Part shown: positions 37,378-47,555 of the stretch, in pieces
Layout of the letters: each line of letters starts with the position of its first letter
Position numbering within the stretch: position 1 is the stretch's first letter
From: Streptomyces sp. WAC 04229
Lineage (GTDB): Bacteria; Actinomycetota; Actinomycetes; Streptomycetales; Streptomycetaceae
NCBI RefSeq assembly: GCF_003947455.1
Contig: NZ_QHJH01000016.1
Location: forward strand, 1-64,000
Direction: 5' to 3'
DNA length: 64,000 bases
Program-made: the position numbers and the translations under genes
Notes under the pieces: model-generated
The model's database searches: none
Told to the model about the DNA's origin: nothing
What the model saw: only the letters and a program-made list of their open reading frames with translations

Positions 37378-39759
37378 TCAGCCGCCCGCCGACGGCTCCT
37401 GCCCGAAGACCGCGTGCAGCCGCCGTGTGTGGTCGACCCGCCGTGGCGGACCGGTGACGGTGACCGTCGCCGTCAGGGGCGGCGCGGTGCTGGACGCGGC
37501 GAACCGCAGCTCCAGCGCGCCGGGTTCGACGATCCGGTGGCCGTCGCGCCCCGTGAAGGAGGCGAGGTCGGCCGGGACGACGACGCGCACCCTTCGGGCC
37601 TCGCCGGGCGCCAGCGGCACCCGGGTGTAGCCGACGAGGCGCTGCACCGGCTGGACGACGGAGGCCACCGGGTCGTGCAGGTAGAGCTGGACGACCTCGG
37701 TGCCGTGCCGTCCACCGGTGTTGCGGACGGTCAGCGCCAGCGAGAACTCGCCGTCGGTGGGCGCCTGTTCCGCGTCCACCGCGAGGTCGCTCCAGGCGAA
37801 CGTGGTGTACGTGAGGCCGTGCCCGAAGCCGAAGGCGGGCGTCGGGTCGATGCTGGACACCTCACTCGCGTGGGCGAGCCGCGCCCCCAGGTAGGTGGTC
37901 GGCTGCGCACCGGCTCCGCGGGGCACGCTGACCGGCAGCCGGCCGGAGGGACCGGTACGTCCGCTGAGCACGCCCGCCAGCGCGGCGGTCCCCTCCTCTC
38001 CGGGGAAGAAGGACTGCACGATCGCGGCGGCCTCCGTCACGGCCCGGCCCAGCGCGTAGGGCCGGCCGGCGAGCAACACCGTGACGACCGGCCTGCCGGT
38101 GTCCAGCAGGGCGTCGAGGAGCCGTTGCTGGGCGCCGGGCAGGGCGAGCGACTCGACGTCGCAGCCCTCACCGCTGGTGCCGCGCCCGAAGAGTCCGGCG
38201 CGGTCGCCCAGGACGGCGACGACGACGTCCGCGTCCCCGGCCGCGCGGACGGCCTCGGGGATGCCGGAGACGTCGCCGTCGTCGACGCCCGTGCCGTGGG
38301 CGAGCGTGAACTCGGTGTCGGGGAACTCCGCGGCCAGGGTGGCGCGCAGGGTGGGCAGGCCGATGCCGACCGGGGTGGCGGGGTGGTGGACGCCGATGTG
38401 CTGGGGGAAGGAGTAGCAGCCGAGTACGGCGGTGGGCTCGTCGGCGTTGGGTCCGACCAGGGCGATGCGGCGGGGCCGGTCGAGGGGCAGCGTGCCGTCG
38501 TTGCTCAGCAGCACGACCGCTTCCTCGGCGACGGTGCGGGCCAGTTCGCGATTGCGGGGCCCGTCCAGGTCGATCCGGCCGCGCAGGGCCTCCGGGTCGT
38601 CCAGGTCCGCGCCGACCAGGGCGGCGGGCACCGGGTTCCAGTCCGGGTCGAGGAGCCCGAGCAGCGCCTTCTGGGTGAGCACCCGGCGCAGGGCGCGGTC
38701 GATCACCGTCTCGGGGACCCGGCCGGCGGCGACCGCTTCCACCAGGGGCGCGCCGAACGTCTTGACGGTGGGCAGCTCGACGTCGACGCCCGCCCGCAGC
38801 GCGGCACCCGCGGCCTCCGCCCAGTCGGCGGCGATGCCGTGCAGGGTCTTGAGGAAGGCGATGCCGAAGTAGTCGGCGACGACGGTGCCGTCGAAGCCCC
38901 AGGTGTCGCGCAGCAGTCCGGTGAGCAGGTCCTCGTCGGCGGCCGCGGGGACGCCGTCGGTGTCGGTGTAGGCGTGCATCACCGACCGGGCGCCGCCCTC
39001 GCGCACCGCCATCTCGAAGGGCGGCAGCAGCACGTCGGCGCGCTCGCGCGGGCCCATCGGGGAGGGCGCGAGATTGCGTCCGGCGCGGGAGGCCGAGTAG
39101 CCGGCGAAGTGTTTGAGGGTGGCGACGACACCGGCGCCCTCCAGGCCGCGCACATAGGCCGAGCCGATGGTGCCGACGAGGTACGGGTCCTCGCCGATGG
39201 TCTCCTCGACCCGGCCCCAGCGGGCGTCGCGCACCACGTCCAGGACGGGTGCGAGGCCCTGGTGGATGCCGACGGACCGCATGTCGCGGCCGATGGCGGA
39301 CGCCATGCGGTGCACCAGGTCCGGGTCGAAGGTGGCACCCCAGGACAGCGGGACGGGGTAGGCGGTCGCGCCCCAGGCGGCGAAGCCCGCCAGGCACTCC
39401 TCGTGCGCGACGGCGGGGATGCCGAAGCGGTTCGCCGAGGCGATGCGGGCCTGGGTGCGCAGCAGCGACAACGCGCCGAGCGCCGGGTCGACGGGGGCGG
39501 TGCCGAAGGGCCGGGTCAACTGGCCGAGGCCGGTGGGCAGGAGCGCGTCGAGGTCGACCGCCTCCTCCATGTCGTGCTGATGGGGGGCTACGTCTCCGCC
39601 CTCGTCGGACGCGCCGACCCAGACGCCGTACAGCTGGGCGATCTTCTCCTCGGGGGTCATCGCCTCGATGAGCGCGGACACCCTGGTGGTGACGGAGAGG
39701 GCGGGGTCGTTCCAGAGGGGGATTTCGGGGTGGGTCTCAACCGCCACGTTGTGGGTCAC
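37378..39759 (-). CDS. glycoside hydrolase family 3 (beta-xylosidase/beta-glucosidase, BxlA-like)
   Basis: The 793-residue enzyme has the GH3 TIM barrel, with the catalytic Asp in GTVVADYFG (about residue 294), the alpha/beta sandwich (LSNDGTLPLDRPRRIALVGPNAD), and a C-terminal FN3-like domain (VRNTGGRHGTEVVQLYL). No signal peptide, so it acts inside the cell on imported oligosaccharides. The GTG start overlaps the upstream permease stop by 4 bp (GTGA), with GGAGG close by. Position as last gene after a binding protein and two permeases reproduces the bxlEFGA xylobiose operon of Streptomyces, making beta-xylosidase my preferred activity. Confidence 0.9.
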   Translation of the reverse strand: MTHNVAVETHPEIPLWNDPALSVTTRVSALIEAMTPEEKIAQLYGVWVGASDEGGDVAPHQHDMEEAVDLDALLPTGLGQLTRPFGTAPVDPALGALSLLRTQARIASANRFGIPAVAHEECLAGFAAWGATAYPVPLSWGATFDPDLVHRMASAIGRDMRSVGIHQGLAPVLDVVRDARWGRVEETIGEDPYLVGTIGSAYVRGLEGAGVVATLKHFAGYSASRAGRNLAPSPMGPRERADVLLPPFEMAVREGGARSVMHAYTDTDGVPAAADEDLLTGLLRDTWGFDGTVVADYFGIAFLKTLHGIAADWAEAAGAALRAGVDVELPTVKTFGAPLVEAVAAGRVPETVIDRALRRVLTQKALLGLLDPDWNPVPAALVGADLDDPEALRGRIDLDGPRNRELARTVAEEAVVLLSNDGTLPLDRPRRIALVGPNADEPTAVLGCYSFPQHIGVHHPATPVGIGLPTLRATLAAEFPDTEFTLAHGTGVDDGDVSGIPEAVRAAGDADVVVAVLGDRAGLFGRGTSGEGCDVESLALPGAQQRLLDALLDTGRPVVTVLLAGRPYALGRAVTEAAAIVQSFFPGEEGTAALAGVLSGRTGPSGRLPVSVPRGAGAQPTTYLGARLAHASEVSSIDPTPAFGFGHGLTYTTFAWSDLAVDAEQAPTDGEFSLALTVRNTGGRHGTEVVQLYLHDPVASVVQPVQRLVGYTRVPLAPGEARRVRVVVPADLASFTGRDGHRIVEPGALELRFAASSTAPPLTATVTVTGPPRRVDHTRRLHAVFGQEPSAGG

Positions 39760-40574
39760 TTTCCTCCGACGCCCATCAGGCCCTGGACCAGGGCGCGACG
39801 GGCGAACAGGTAGACGAGCAGGACGGGCACCATGGACAGCACGACGGCTCCCAGCAGGCCGGGGATGTCGATGCCGTGTTCGGTCTGGAAGTTGTAGAGG
39901 CCCAGGGTGACGACCTTGGTGGCGTCGGACTGGGTCAGGACGAGCGGGAACAGGAAGCCGTTCCACGCCTGGAGGGCGGAGAACACGACGATCGTGGAGA
40001 GTCCGCCGCGGGACAGCGGCACCACGAGCTGGAAGAACATGCGCCGCGGAGTGGCGCCGTCCATCGTCATGGCCTCGAACAGCTCCGGGGAGATGTCCCG
40101 CATGGCGCCACTGAGGATCAGCGCCGACATCGGGAGGCAGAACGCGGTCGTGGGCAGGATGACGCCGAGCAGGTTGTCGTACAGCCCGGCCTCGCTGATC
40201 AGGTAGAACATCGGCACGATCACCGCCTGGGCGGGGATGGCGAGGCCGAGCAGGAAGAGCCGGAAGACCGCCGAGGTGGCCCGGCCGCGGCTGCGCACGA
40301 TGGCGTAGGCCAGGGGCGGGACCAGCAGCAGGACGAGGCCGACCACGCAGGCCGTGACGACGAGGGTGTTGAGGAAGTACCGGCCGAAGCCGGAGTCGAA
40401 GGCGCCGGTGTAGTTGTCCAGGGTGAAGCTGTCCGGTATCGACACCGGGCCGTTGTCGGCGTAGTCCTGCCGGGTGCGCAGGGTCGCGGCGAGCAGCACG
40501 TACAGCGGCAGGCCGACCAGGAGAAGCCAGACGAACGAGCCGGCGCCGGCCAGGTAGTTCGGTCGGCGCCTCAT
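39756..40574 (-). CDS. sugar ABC transporter permease (MalG type)
   Basis: The 272-residue protein has six membrane helices and the EAA loop EAMTMDGATPRRMFF that docks the ATPase. It overlaps the upstream permease by ATGA and the GH3 gene downstream by GTGA. No ATPase is encoded here; in Streptomyces such systems use the shared MsiK ATPase. Counterpart of BxlG. Confidence 0.92.
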   Translation of the reverse strand: MRRRPNYLAGAGSFVWLLLVGLPLYVLLAATLRTRQDYADNGPVSIPDSFTLDNYTGAFDSGFGRYFLNTLVVTACVVGLVLLLVPPLAYAIVRSRGRATSAVFRLFLLGLAIPAQAVIVPMFYLISEAGLYDNLLGVILPTTAFCLPMSALILSGAMRDISPELFEAMTMDGATPRRMFFQLVVPLSRGGLSTIVVFSALQAWNGFLFPLVLTQSDATKVVTLGLYNFQTEHGIDIPGLLGAVVLSMVPVLLVYLFARRALVQGLMGVGGK

Positions 40575-41458
40575 GACACACCCTCCATGGAACTGCGCAT
40601 CTTGTCGTAGCCGGAGACCCGGACGACGATCAGCGAGACGACCGTGGCCGCGACGACCAGGGCCAGGGCGATCGCGGAGCCGGTGCCGTAGTCGAAGCTC
40701 TTGAACGCCTTGTCGTACATGTAGTAGGCACTGATGGTGGTGTCGGTGCCGGGGCCGCCCTGGGTCAGGATGAGGACCGTCTCGAACGTGGTCAGGCCGC
40801 CGACGGTCATCAGGATCATCGAGGTGATCATGGCGGTGCGCAGCTGCGGCAGCGTGATGTGGAAGAACTGCCGGTAGCGGCCGGCCCCGTCGACCTCCGC
40901 CGCCTGGTACAGCACCTGCGGCACGGCGCGGGCGGCGCCCTGGTAGATCAGTGTGTGGAACGGGGTGAACTGCCATGTGCTGACGAACGCGAGGACCCCG
41001 ATGGCGGTGGCCTGTTCACCGAACAGGTTGCCGTCGCCGAACAGCCAGGTGGCGTCGGCCGGGATGCCGAAGTTCGGGTCGAGCAGCGCCCGCCACAGCA
41101 CGGACACGGCCGTGGCGGACAGCAGCAGCGGGATGAAGTAGATGACCGACAGGACGGCGCGGTTGCGCTGGTGCCCGGCGGCCCAGACGCCGAGCAGGAT
41201 GCTCAGCGGGGTCTGGAGGGCCACGCCGAGCGCGGTCAGCAGCAGGGTCAGCCAGATGCTGTCGAGCATGACCGGGTCGTCGGCGAGGCGCGACCAGTTG
41301 TCCGTGCCGACGAACTCGGGCGGGCTGATGCCGTCCCAGCTCATGAAGGACAGCACCGCCACCATGATCAGCGGCACGATCGCGAAGAGGGCGAAGAACA
41401 CTGCGGCGGGCAGCGCCCAGACGAAGCCGGGCCGGGCGCTCGTGGTCTGTGTGGTCAT
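40571..41458 (-). CDS. sugar ABC transporter permease (MalF type)
   Basis: The 295-residue protein has six predicted membrane helices and the EAA-loop version QAAEVDGAGRYRQFFHITLP. It starts 10 bp after the binding-protein stop and overlaps the next permease by 4 bp. It forms the channel with that permease. Counterpart of BxlF. Confidence 0.92.
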   Translation of the reverse strand: MTTQTTSARPGFVWALPAAVFFALFAIVPLIMVAVLSFMSWDGISPPEFVGTDNWSRLADDPVMLDSIWLTLLLTALGVALQTPLSILLGVWAAGHQRNRAVLSVIYFIPLLLSATAVSVLWRALLDPNFGIPADATWLFGDGNLFGEQATAIGVLAFVSTWQFTPFHTLIYQGAARAVPQVLYQAAEVDGAGRYRQFFHITLPQLRTAMITSMILMTVGGLTTFETVLILTQGGPGTDTTISAYYMYDKAFKSFDYGTGSAIALALVVAATVVSLIVVRVSGYDKMRSSMEGVS

Positions 41459-41468
41459 GGGCCGTTCG

Positions 41469-42773
41469 TCAGTCGGTCGGGAGGGCCTGCATGGCCTTGA
41501 TGAAGCCGTCCGTGTCGAGCTGTCCGTTGAAGAACTGCTGGATGGCCTTGTGCATGTCGGAGCTCGCCTTCTGCGGGTACGCCTGGTCCCAGGACAGCTG
41601 GAACGACGGGGCGTCGGCGACGAGGTCGTACTGGAAGCGCGAGTACTCGGGGGTGCCCGAGCCGTCGATGAACTTGTCGGTGTTGGTCGTGGTCGGCAGG
41701 TTGCCGATGTCCAGCTGCGCCTTCACGAACTCGTCGGAGTACATGAGCTTCAGGAACTCGGCGACGGCCTCGGGGTGCTTGGTCTTCTTCATCACCGAGT
41801 AGTAGTTGTTGGTGTTGCCCGCGACCGCGGCCGGGTCGCCCTTGCCGCCCTCGACGGTCGGGAAGGCGCTGTACCCGAGGTCCTTCCGGGCGAACTCCTC
41901 GTGGTCCGTGAGCTGCTGGGAGTAGTACCAGGAACCCATCAGCTCGAAGCCGGCCTTGCCCGAGGCCACGAGCTGGACCGAGCCGCCGTTGGTGTACTTG
42001 ACCGAGTCGTAGTTCTTGCCGAAGGCGCCGGTGTCGACCAGCTCCTTGATCATGCCCAGGGCCTTCCGGCTGTCCGCGCTCTCCCAGGCGCTCTTGTCGC
42101 CCCCGACGGCCTTCGCGAACAACTCCGGTCCGGCTGTGCGGTCGTAGAGGTACTGGAACCACATCTGGGTCGGCCAGACGTCGCCGCCGCCGAGCGCGAT
42201 CGGCGTGACCCCCTCGTCCTTGAGCTTCTCGACCGCGTCGAGCAGCTCGTCCCAGGTCTTGGGCGGCGCGACGCCCGCGTCGTCGAGGACCTTCTTGTTG
42301 TGGAAGAGCAGGACCGGCTGGGTGCCGCGCATCGGGATGCCGTACGGCTTGCCGTCGACGACGGCGCTCTCGAAGACGGACGGCAGGAACTTCTTCTCGA
42401 GGTCCGGGTCCTTCTCGATGAGGCCGTCGAGCGGCAGCAGCAGGTCGGCCTCGACGAACGGCTTGATGCTGCCGCCGCCCCAGTTGAAGAACACGTCCGG
42501 GGCCTGCGGCGTGCTGATGATCGTCTGGAGCTTCTTCTGGTAGTCGGCACCGGGGATGGTGTCGAGGACCACCTTGACGTCGGACGTCTTGTTGAAGGTG
42601 TCGACGATCTGCTGCTCGACCTTGTTGCTCGCGTCCCCGTAGACCAGGACATGGATCTTGCCGTCGTCGGACGACGCCCCGCCGTTCCCGTTGCCGCAGG
42701 CCGAAAGGCTCAGCGCCAGGGCGAGCGTCGCGGCGGTGGCGACGAGTCCGGGCAAGCGCGCACGTTTCTTCAT
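41469..42773 (-). CDS. extracellular sugar-binding lipoprotein of the ABC importer
   Basis: The 434-residue family-1 solute-binding protein has a lipoprotein signal with lipobox LSAC and lipidated Cys26, so it is tethered outside the membrane. Downstream sequence shows the SBP pattern (FNKTSDVKVVLDTIPGADY, NWGGGSIKPFVEADLLLPLD, YDRTAGPELF). It heads the four-gene operon and defines its substrate, probably xylobiose or a related oligosaccharide as for BxlE. The promoter and CGAAAGTTTCG operators lie directly upstream. Confidence 0.92.
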   Translation of the reverse strand: MKKRARLPGLVATAATLALALSLSACGNGNGGASSDDGKIHVLVYGDASNKVEQQIVDTFNKTSDVKVVLDTIPGADYQKKLQTIISTPQAPDVFFNWGGGSIKPFVEADLLLPLDGLIEKDPDLEKKFLPSVFESAVVDGKPYGIPMRGTQPVLLFHNKKVLDDAGVAPPKTWDELLDAVEKLKDEGVTPIALGGGDVWPTQMWFQYLYDRTAGPELFAKAVGGDKSAWESADSRKALGMIKELVDTGAFGKNYDSVKYTNGGSVQLVASGKAGFELMGSWYYSQQLTDHEEFARKDLGYSAFPTVEGGKGDPAAVAGNTNNYYSVMKKTKHPEAVAEFLKLMYSDEFVKAQLDIGNLPTTTNTDKFIDGSGTPEYSRFQYDLVADAPSFQLSWDQAYPQKASSDMHKAIQQFFNGQLDTDGFIKAMQALPTD

Positions 42774-42784
42774 CGTCTGCCTTT

Positions 42785-42854
42785 CGAAAGTTTCGGTGCC
42801 GTCACCGAAAGCTCATGGTGTCGGACAGTAAAGTCAGACGGGAATCTTGGTCAA
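42785..42854 (-). promoter_or_regulatory. promoter and double operator of the bxl-like operon
   Basis: On the minus strand TTGACC (42854-42849), an 18-bp spacer and TACTGT (42830-42825) form a promoter. Downstream of the expected start point lie CGAAAGTTTCG (42785-42795) and the inverted repeat TTTCGGTG/CACCGAAA (42791-42810). CGAA-N-TTCG-type repeats are the sites described for the xylobiose repressor BxlR, so a LacI-type repressor acting as a roadblock is likely. A further TTTCGAA is at 42902. No repressor gene is adjacent. Confidence 0.7.
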
Positions 42855-43094
42855 TGGCCGTGCAGGCGCGGACTCAATTCGTTATCGATCGCTTCCGACA
42901 GTTTCGAAGGCCGTGGCCGGTGCCCGGGAGCTGACGGAGCACGGTGAGGGCGAGCACGGCATGTGCACCTGACACAGGGAGCGGGCGCGCCGTATGTGGC
43001 GCGCACCGGTCGTCGCGGCGGCAGCCCGGTCCTACTGTCCAGCCAGCAGTTGAGACCCACGTCACAGACCCCCACGTGCCGTAGGAGTGTTGCG

Positions 43095-44663
43095 ATGCCC
43101 CACACCCATCCCCCAGCCAGGCCGGAGCGCGGCGGCGTCCGCGCCTGGGCGGCCCTGCTGACCGTGCTGATCGCCGCGGCGGCGTTCCTGTCCGTGCCCG
43201 CGGGAACCGCCCGCGCGGCCGGCCTCCAGGAGGTGACCGGGTTCGGTTCCAACCCCGGCAACCTGCAGATGTTCCGGTACGTCCCGGACGGCCTGCCGGC
43301 AGGCCGTCCACTCGTCGTCGCGATGCACGGATGCACGCAGAACGCGGCCGCCTACGACGACGAGACGGGCTGGACGGAGCTGGCCGACCGCCTGCGGTTC
43401 GCGCTGCTGCTCCCCCAGCAGCGCAGCTCGAACAACGCCAACTCGTGCTTCAACTGGTTCGAGAACGGCGACACGTCGCGCGGCTCCGGAGAGGCTCTCT
43501 CCATCGTCCAGATGATGGACCGGATGCGCGCCGACAACGCGGTGGCGGCGGACCGTTCGTTCGTCACCGGGCTGTCGGCCGGCGGGGCCATGACGTCCGC
43601 GATGATGGCCGCGTACCCCGACCGGTTCGACGGCGGCGCGGTCGTCGCCGGGATCCCGTCGCGGTGCGCCACGAGTCTGACCCAGGCCTTCGGCTGCATG
43701 AGCCCCGGCTCGGACCGGACGCCCGCGCAGTGGGGCGATCTGGTGCGCGGCGCCTCGTCCCACGGCGGCCCGTGGCCGACCCTGTCCGTCTGGCACGGCA
43801 CCACCGACACCACGGTGGCGCCCGTGAACCGGCGCGAACTCGTCGAGCAGTGGACCGACGTCCACGGCACCGACACCACCCCGGAGACCTCGGACACCGT
43901 CGGCGGCTACCCGCACCTGGTCCACGAGGACGCCGCGGGCCGCCCGGTCGTCGAGTCGTTCGAGATCACCGGCATGGGCCACGGCCAGCCCGTCGACCCG
44001 GGCAGCGGAAGCGGCCAGTGCGGACGGGCCGCCGCCTACGTCCTCGACGTGAACATCTGCGCCGCGCACCACATCACGCGGTTCTGGGGTCTCGACGCGG
44101 GAACCGATCCCGGCCCGGACCCCGGTACGCGGACGGTGACCCTGGCGAACGACACCAGCCGCGACGGCTACGTCAAGGCGGGCGCGGACGGAGCCGGTCC
44201 GGCGGTCGGCACGCTGGAGTCCCTCTACGGGCTGGGCGTGGGCCGGGGCGCGGACGGCAAGCACAACCGGGCGGTGCTCTCCTTCGACACCTCCTCGCTC
44301 CCCGACGACGCGGTCGTCGACCGTGCCCGGCTGTCCGTCACGCACGCGAGCGGCAGCGGCGATCCGTGGGGCAACCCCGCCGCCAACTCCCTGGCGGTGG
44401 ACGCGCAGACCGGCTGCCTCGGCGCGTGCGCGATCGAACCCGCGGACTGGTCCGCGTCCCCGACCGCGACCGGGGTCGCCACGGTCCCCCGGTTCACCTC
44501 GGGCACGGCGTCCTCCACGGAGTTCTCCGGCCCCGGACTGAGAGCCCTCGACCCGACCGGCACCACCCAGCTGAGGCTCGGGTTCACGCAGGCCCCCGGC
44601 TCCACCGGGTACGTCTTCGTCGCGCCCGGTTCCGCGGCGCAGCTCACCGTCACCTTCCACTGA
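43095..44663 (+). CDS. exported PHB depolymerase/feruloyl esterase family enzyme
   Basis: The 522-residue protein has a signal peptide (about 1-42), an esterase domain of the PHB depolymerase (CE1-like) family with nucleophile S161 (GLSAGGAM), acid D238 (HGTTDTTV) and base H296 (GMGHGQPV), and after a Gly/Pro/Asp linker (about 343-350) a C-terminal beta-rich DNRLRE-like domain. Likely substrates are polyesters or feruloyl/acetyl esters of plant polysaccharides. The ATG has TAGGAG 8 bp upstream. It is divergent from the bxl-like operon, which would suit a xylan-related esterase. Confidence 0.85.
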   Translation: MPHTHPPARPERGGVRAWAALLTVLIAAAAFLSVPAGTARAAGLQEVTGFGSNPGNLQMFRYVPDGLPAGRPLVVAMHGCTQNAAAYDDETGWTELADRLRFALLLPQQRSSNNANSCFNWFENGDTSRGSGEALSIVQMMDRMRADNAVAADRSFVTGLSAGGAMTSAMMAAYPDRFDGGAVVAGIPSRCATSLTQAFGCMSPGSDRTPAQWGDLVRGASSHGGPWPTLSVWHGTTDTTVAPVNRRELVEQWTDVHGTDTTPETSDTVGGYPHLVHEDAAGRPVVESFEITGMGHGQPVDPGSGSGQCGRAAAYVLDVNICAAHHITRFWGLDAGTDPGPDPGTRTVTLANDTSRDGYVKAGADGAGPAVGTLESLYGLGVGRGADGKHNRAVLSFDTSSLPDDAVVDRARLSVTHASGSGDPWGNPAANSLAVDAQTGCLGACAIEPADWSASPTATGVATVPRFTSGTASSTEFSGPGLRALDPTGTTQLRLGFTQAPGSTGYVFVAPGSAAQLTVTFH

Positions 44664-44722
44664 CTGACCCGTTAATCAGAACCTCAACCACCACGTCAGC
44701 AAGGCGCGATTCGGTTCCATTG

Positions 44723-44751
44723 TTGAGTTTTCCGCAACACGCCCCTAAGGT
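44723..44751 (+). promoter_or_regulatory. promoter of the XRE-TetR gene with possible operator
   Basis: TTGAGT (44723-44728), a 17-bp spacer and TAAGGT (44746-44751) form a promoter whose start point would fall at or next to the GTG at 44760. The inverted pair TGTTG (44721-44725)/CAACA lies across the spacer and may be the autoregulatory site. Confidence 0.6.
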
Positions 44752-44759
44752 CGTGGCCC

Positions 44760-45617
44760 GTGGAAACCGACGACGTCACCGAAGGCGCGCCTGCCGCCGA
44801 CACCTCCGCCCGCGTCCGCGAGGTCATCGCGGACGCGGGCGTCAGTCAGCGCGAGTTCGCGCGCCGTGTCGTCATGGATCCGTCCAAGCTCTCGCGTTCG
44901 CTGAACGGCACCCGCCGCTTCACGGCCGCGGAGCTGGCACGGATCGCCGACGAGGGCCGGGTCGACGCGGGCTGGCTGCTCGGCACCCGGCCCCTCCCGA
45001 AGGAGACCGCGCCGGTCGCCGACGTCCGGGGCGGCCGGCCGCTGCAGATCGTCCGCGAGACGGTCCGGCTGATCGCCGAGCACGGATTCCACGCGGTGCG
45101 GGTCGCGGACATCGCCCGCGCCTGCGCCACCAGCAGCGCCGCGATCCACTACCACTTCCCGGGCCGCGCCGAACTCCTCGAAGCGGCCGTGCGCTGGTGC
45201 ATGGACGAGGACACCGCGCGCCGTGCCGCCCGTCTCGCCGAGGCGGACGACGCGGCGGCGGAGCTGCGCCAGCTCATCGCGCTGCAGACGCCGCGGACCG
45301 CGCAGCAGCGCCGCCAGTGGGCGGTCTGGCTCGACCTGTGGGCCGAGGCCGCGCGCTCCACGGGAGTGGGCCGACTGCACTCCGAGTACTACCGGCAGTG
45401 GCGGGAGACCGTCGCCGACGTCGTACGCCGAGGTGTCGGGCAGGGCGTGTTCCGCGCCGACGTCGATCCGCGGGCCGCGGCACTGACGCTGACCGCGCTG
45501 ATCGACGGCCTGGCGACGCACGTCCTCTCGGTGAGCGGACCGTCGTCCGACAGCGCCGCGGACGCGATGCACGCGGCACTGACCACACACGTCACGCACA
45601 CGATCCTGGCCGAGTAG
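44760..45617 (+). CDS. XRE-TetR fusion transcriptional regulator
   Basis: The 285-residue protein joins two DNA-binding domains: an XRE/lambda-Cro type helix-turn-helix (about 17-72; [20 protein letters not shown]) and a full TetR unit with its own helix-turn-helix (about 94-140; [21 protein letters not shown]) and C-terminal ligand domain. TetR proteins normally have one DNA-binding domain. The next three genes form a carnitine cassette in the same direction 41 bp downstream, so they are the likely target and carnitine or dehydrocarnitine the likely effector. The transcript appears leaderless. Confidence 0.85.
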   Translation: METDDVTEGAPAADTSARVREVIADAGVSQREFARRVVMDPSKLSRSLNGTRRFTAAELARIADEGRVDAGWLLGTRPLPKETAPVADVRGGRPLQIVRETVRLIAEHGFHAVRVADIARACATSSAAIHYHFPGRAELLEAAVRWCMDEDTARRAARLAEADDAAAELRQLIALQTPRTAQQRRQWAVWLDLWAEAARSTGVGRLHSEYYRQWRETVADVVRRGVGQGVFRADVDPRAAALTLTALIDGLATHVLSVSGPSSDSAADAMHAALTTHVTHTILAE

Positions 45618-45658
45618 CTCCAGCGGCCACGGACGCCAGTATTTCGGGAGGTTCCCGC

Positions 45659-46552
45659 ATGCCCATGACCGAGAACGTCATCATCACCTGCGCGCTCACC
45701 GGCGCCGGCGACACCGTTCGCAAGAGCCCCCACGTCCCCGTCACCCCGGAGCAGATAGCCAGGAACGCCGTGGAGGCGGCCGCCGCCGGAGCGGCCGTCG
45801 TCCACATCCACGTACGCGACCCGGAGACCGGCGCTCCGTCCCGCGACCCGAAGCTGTACCGGGAGGTCGTCGAACGCGTCAAGGAGACCGGCACCGACGT
45901 CGTCATCAACCTCACCGCCGGCATGGGCGGCGACCTGGTCATCGACCCGGACGACCCGCTCACCCACCTCCCCGGCACCGACCTCGTCAGCGGTCTGGAG
46001 CGCCTCCCGCACGTCGAGGACCTGCTTCCCGACATCTGCACCCTGGACTGCGGCTCGCTCAACTTCGGCGACGGATCGAACCTCTACGTCTCGACGCCCG
46101 ACATGCTGCGCGCGGGCGCGCGACGCATCCAGGAGCTGGGCGTGCGGCCCGAACTGGAGATCTTCGACACGGGTCAGCTCTGGTTCGCCAAGCAGTTGCT
46201 CGCGGAGGGGCTGCTCGACGACCCGACCGTGTTCCAGCTGTGCATGGGCATCCCGTGGGGCGCGCCCGCGGACCCCGGAGTGCTCCAGTCGATGGTCAAC
46301 ATGCTGCCGGACGGCGCGCGATGGGCGAGCTTCGCGCTCGGCCGGATGCAGATGCCGTGGGTCGCGCAGTCCATTCTGCTCGGCGGCCACGTCCGCGTGG
46401 GCCTGGAGGACAACCTCTACCTCGGCAAGGGCAACAAGGCGACCAACGCCCAGCTCGTCGAGCGTGCCGTGACCGTCACCGAGTCGATCGGCGCACGCGT
46501 CGCGACACCGGACGAGGCCCGCGCCACTCTCGGCCTCGAGCCGCGCAAGTAG
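45659..46552 (+). CDS. cdhC: dehydrocarnitine cleavage enzyme (BKACE family, CdhC-like)
   Basis: The 297-residue TIM-barrel protein belongs to the beta-keto acid cleavage (DUF849) family; the Zn-binding HIH motif is H49/H51 and substrate-binding patterns TAGMGGD and [12 protein letters not shown] follow. In the carnitine route it condenses 3-dehydrocarnitine with acetyl-CoA to give betainyl-CoA and acetoacetate. The family also includes 3-keto-5-aminohexanoate cleavage enzymes; the following dehydrogenase and thioesterase decide for carnitine. GGGAGG lies 7 bp before the ATG. Confidence 0.87.
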   Translation: MPMTENVIITCALTGAGDTVRKSPHVPVTPEQIARNAVEAAAAGAAVVHIHVRDPETGAPSRDPKLYREVVERVKETGTDVVINLTAGMGGDLVIDPDDPLTHLPGTDLVSGLERLPHVEDLLPDICTLDCGSLNFGDGSNLYVSTPDMLRAGARRIQELGVRPELEIFDTGQLWFAKQLLAEGLLDDPTVFQLCMGIPWGAPADPGVLQSMVNMLPDGARWASFALGRMQMPWVAQSILLGGHVRVGLEDNLYLGKGNKATNAQLVERAVTVTESIGARVATPDEARATLGLEPRK

Positions 46553-46580
46553 CCCGCCGCCACGACGGAGGATCCCTCTC

Positions 46581-47555
46581 ATGACCTCATCACCGCAGTT
46601 CACCTCGCCGGAGCACGTCCGCCGGGTCGCCTGCGTCGGCGCCGGAGTCATCGGCGGCGGCTGGGTCGCCCACTTCCTGGCCCGCGGCTACGACGTGACC
46701 GCCTGGGACCCGGCGCCCGACGCCGGTCGGAGGCTGCGCCGCCTGGTCGACGCGGCGTGGCCGACGCTCACCTCGCTCGGCCTCGCCGAGGGCGCGTCGA
46801 CCGACCGCCTCACCGTGACCGACACCCTCGAACAGGCCGTGGCCGAGGCCGAGTTCGTCCAGGAGAGCGCGCCCGAGAAGCTCGACCTCAAGCGCGATCT
46901 GCTGGCCCGCCTGGACGCGGCGACACCGCCCGGCGTCGTCATCGCCTCCTCCACCTCCGGCTATCCGATGACCGACATGCAGACGACGGCCGCGGACCCG
47001 TCGCGGCTGGTCGTCGGGCACCCCTTCAACCCGCCCTATCTCATCCCGCTGGTCGAGGTCGTCGGCGGCGAGCACACCCACGCGACGGCCGTCGCCTGGG
47101 CCTCCCGCTTCTACGAGGTCGCGGGGAAGTCCGTCATCACGATGGACAACGAGATACCGGGCTTCATCGCGAACCGCCTCCAGGAGGCCCTGTGGCGCGA
47201 GGCGCTGCACATGGTCGCGAGCGGCGAGGCGACGGTCCGGGACATCGACCTGTCGATCACCGAGGGCCCCGGGCTGCGCTGGGCGGTGATGGGACCGATG
47301 CTGACGTTCGCGCTCGCGGGCGGCGAGGGCGGCATGGCGCACATGCTGGACCACTTCGGCCCGTCCCTGAAGTCGCCGTGGACGCGCCTCGAAGCGCCGG
47401 AGCTGGACAAGGAGTTGTACGACGCCGTGGTGGCGGGCTGCGACGAGGCGGCGGACGGCCGCTCCATCGCGGACCTGGTGGCCGAACGCGACCGGGGTGT
47501 GGTCGAAGTGCTGCGCGCCACCGGCCGCCTGGACCGCGAGGAGAACCCCCGGTGA
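46581..47555 (+). CDS. cdhA: L-carnitine 3-dehydrogenase
   Basis: The 324-residue protein has the hydroxyacyl-CoA-dehydrogenase fold with NAD motif GAGVIGGGW (20-28), ESAPEKLDLK, and the HPFNPPYLIPLVEVVGG segment holding the catalytic His of the family. Carnitine dehydrogenases of this family oxidise L-carnitine to 3-dehydrocarnitine with NAD. It lies 28 bp after cdhC and overlaps the thioesterase gene by 4 bp, the same set found in Pseudomonas cdhCAB. In some rhizobia the thioesterase is fused to this enzyme. Confidence 0.88.
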   Translation: MTSSPQFTSPEHVRRVACVGAGVIGGGWVAHFLARGYDVTAWDPAPDAGRRLRRLVDAAWPTLTSLGLAEGASTDRLTVTDTLEQAVAEAEFVQESAPEKLDLKRDLLARLDAATPPGVVIASSTSGYPMTDMQTTAADPSRLVVGHPFNPPYLIPLVEVVGGEHTHATAVAWASRFYEVAGKSVITMDNEIPGFIANRLQEALWREALHMVASGEATVRDIDLSITEGPGLRWAVMGPMLTFALAGGEGGMAHMLDHFGPSLKSPWTRLEAPELDKELYDAVVAGCDEAADGRSIADLVAERDRGVVEVLRATGRLDREENPR

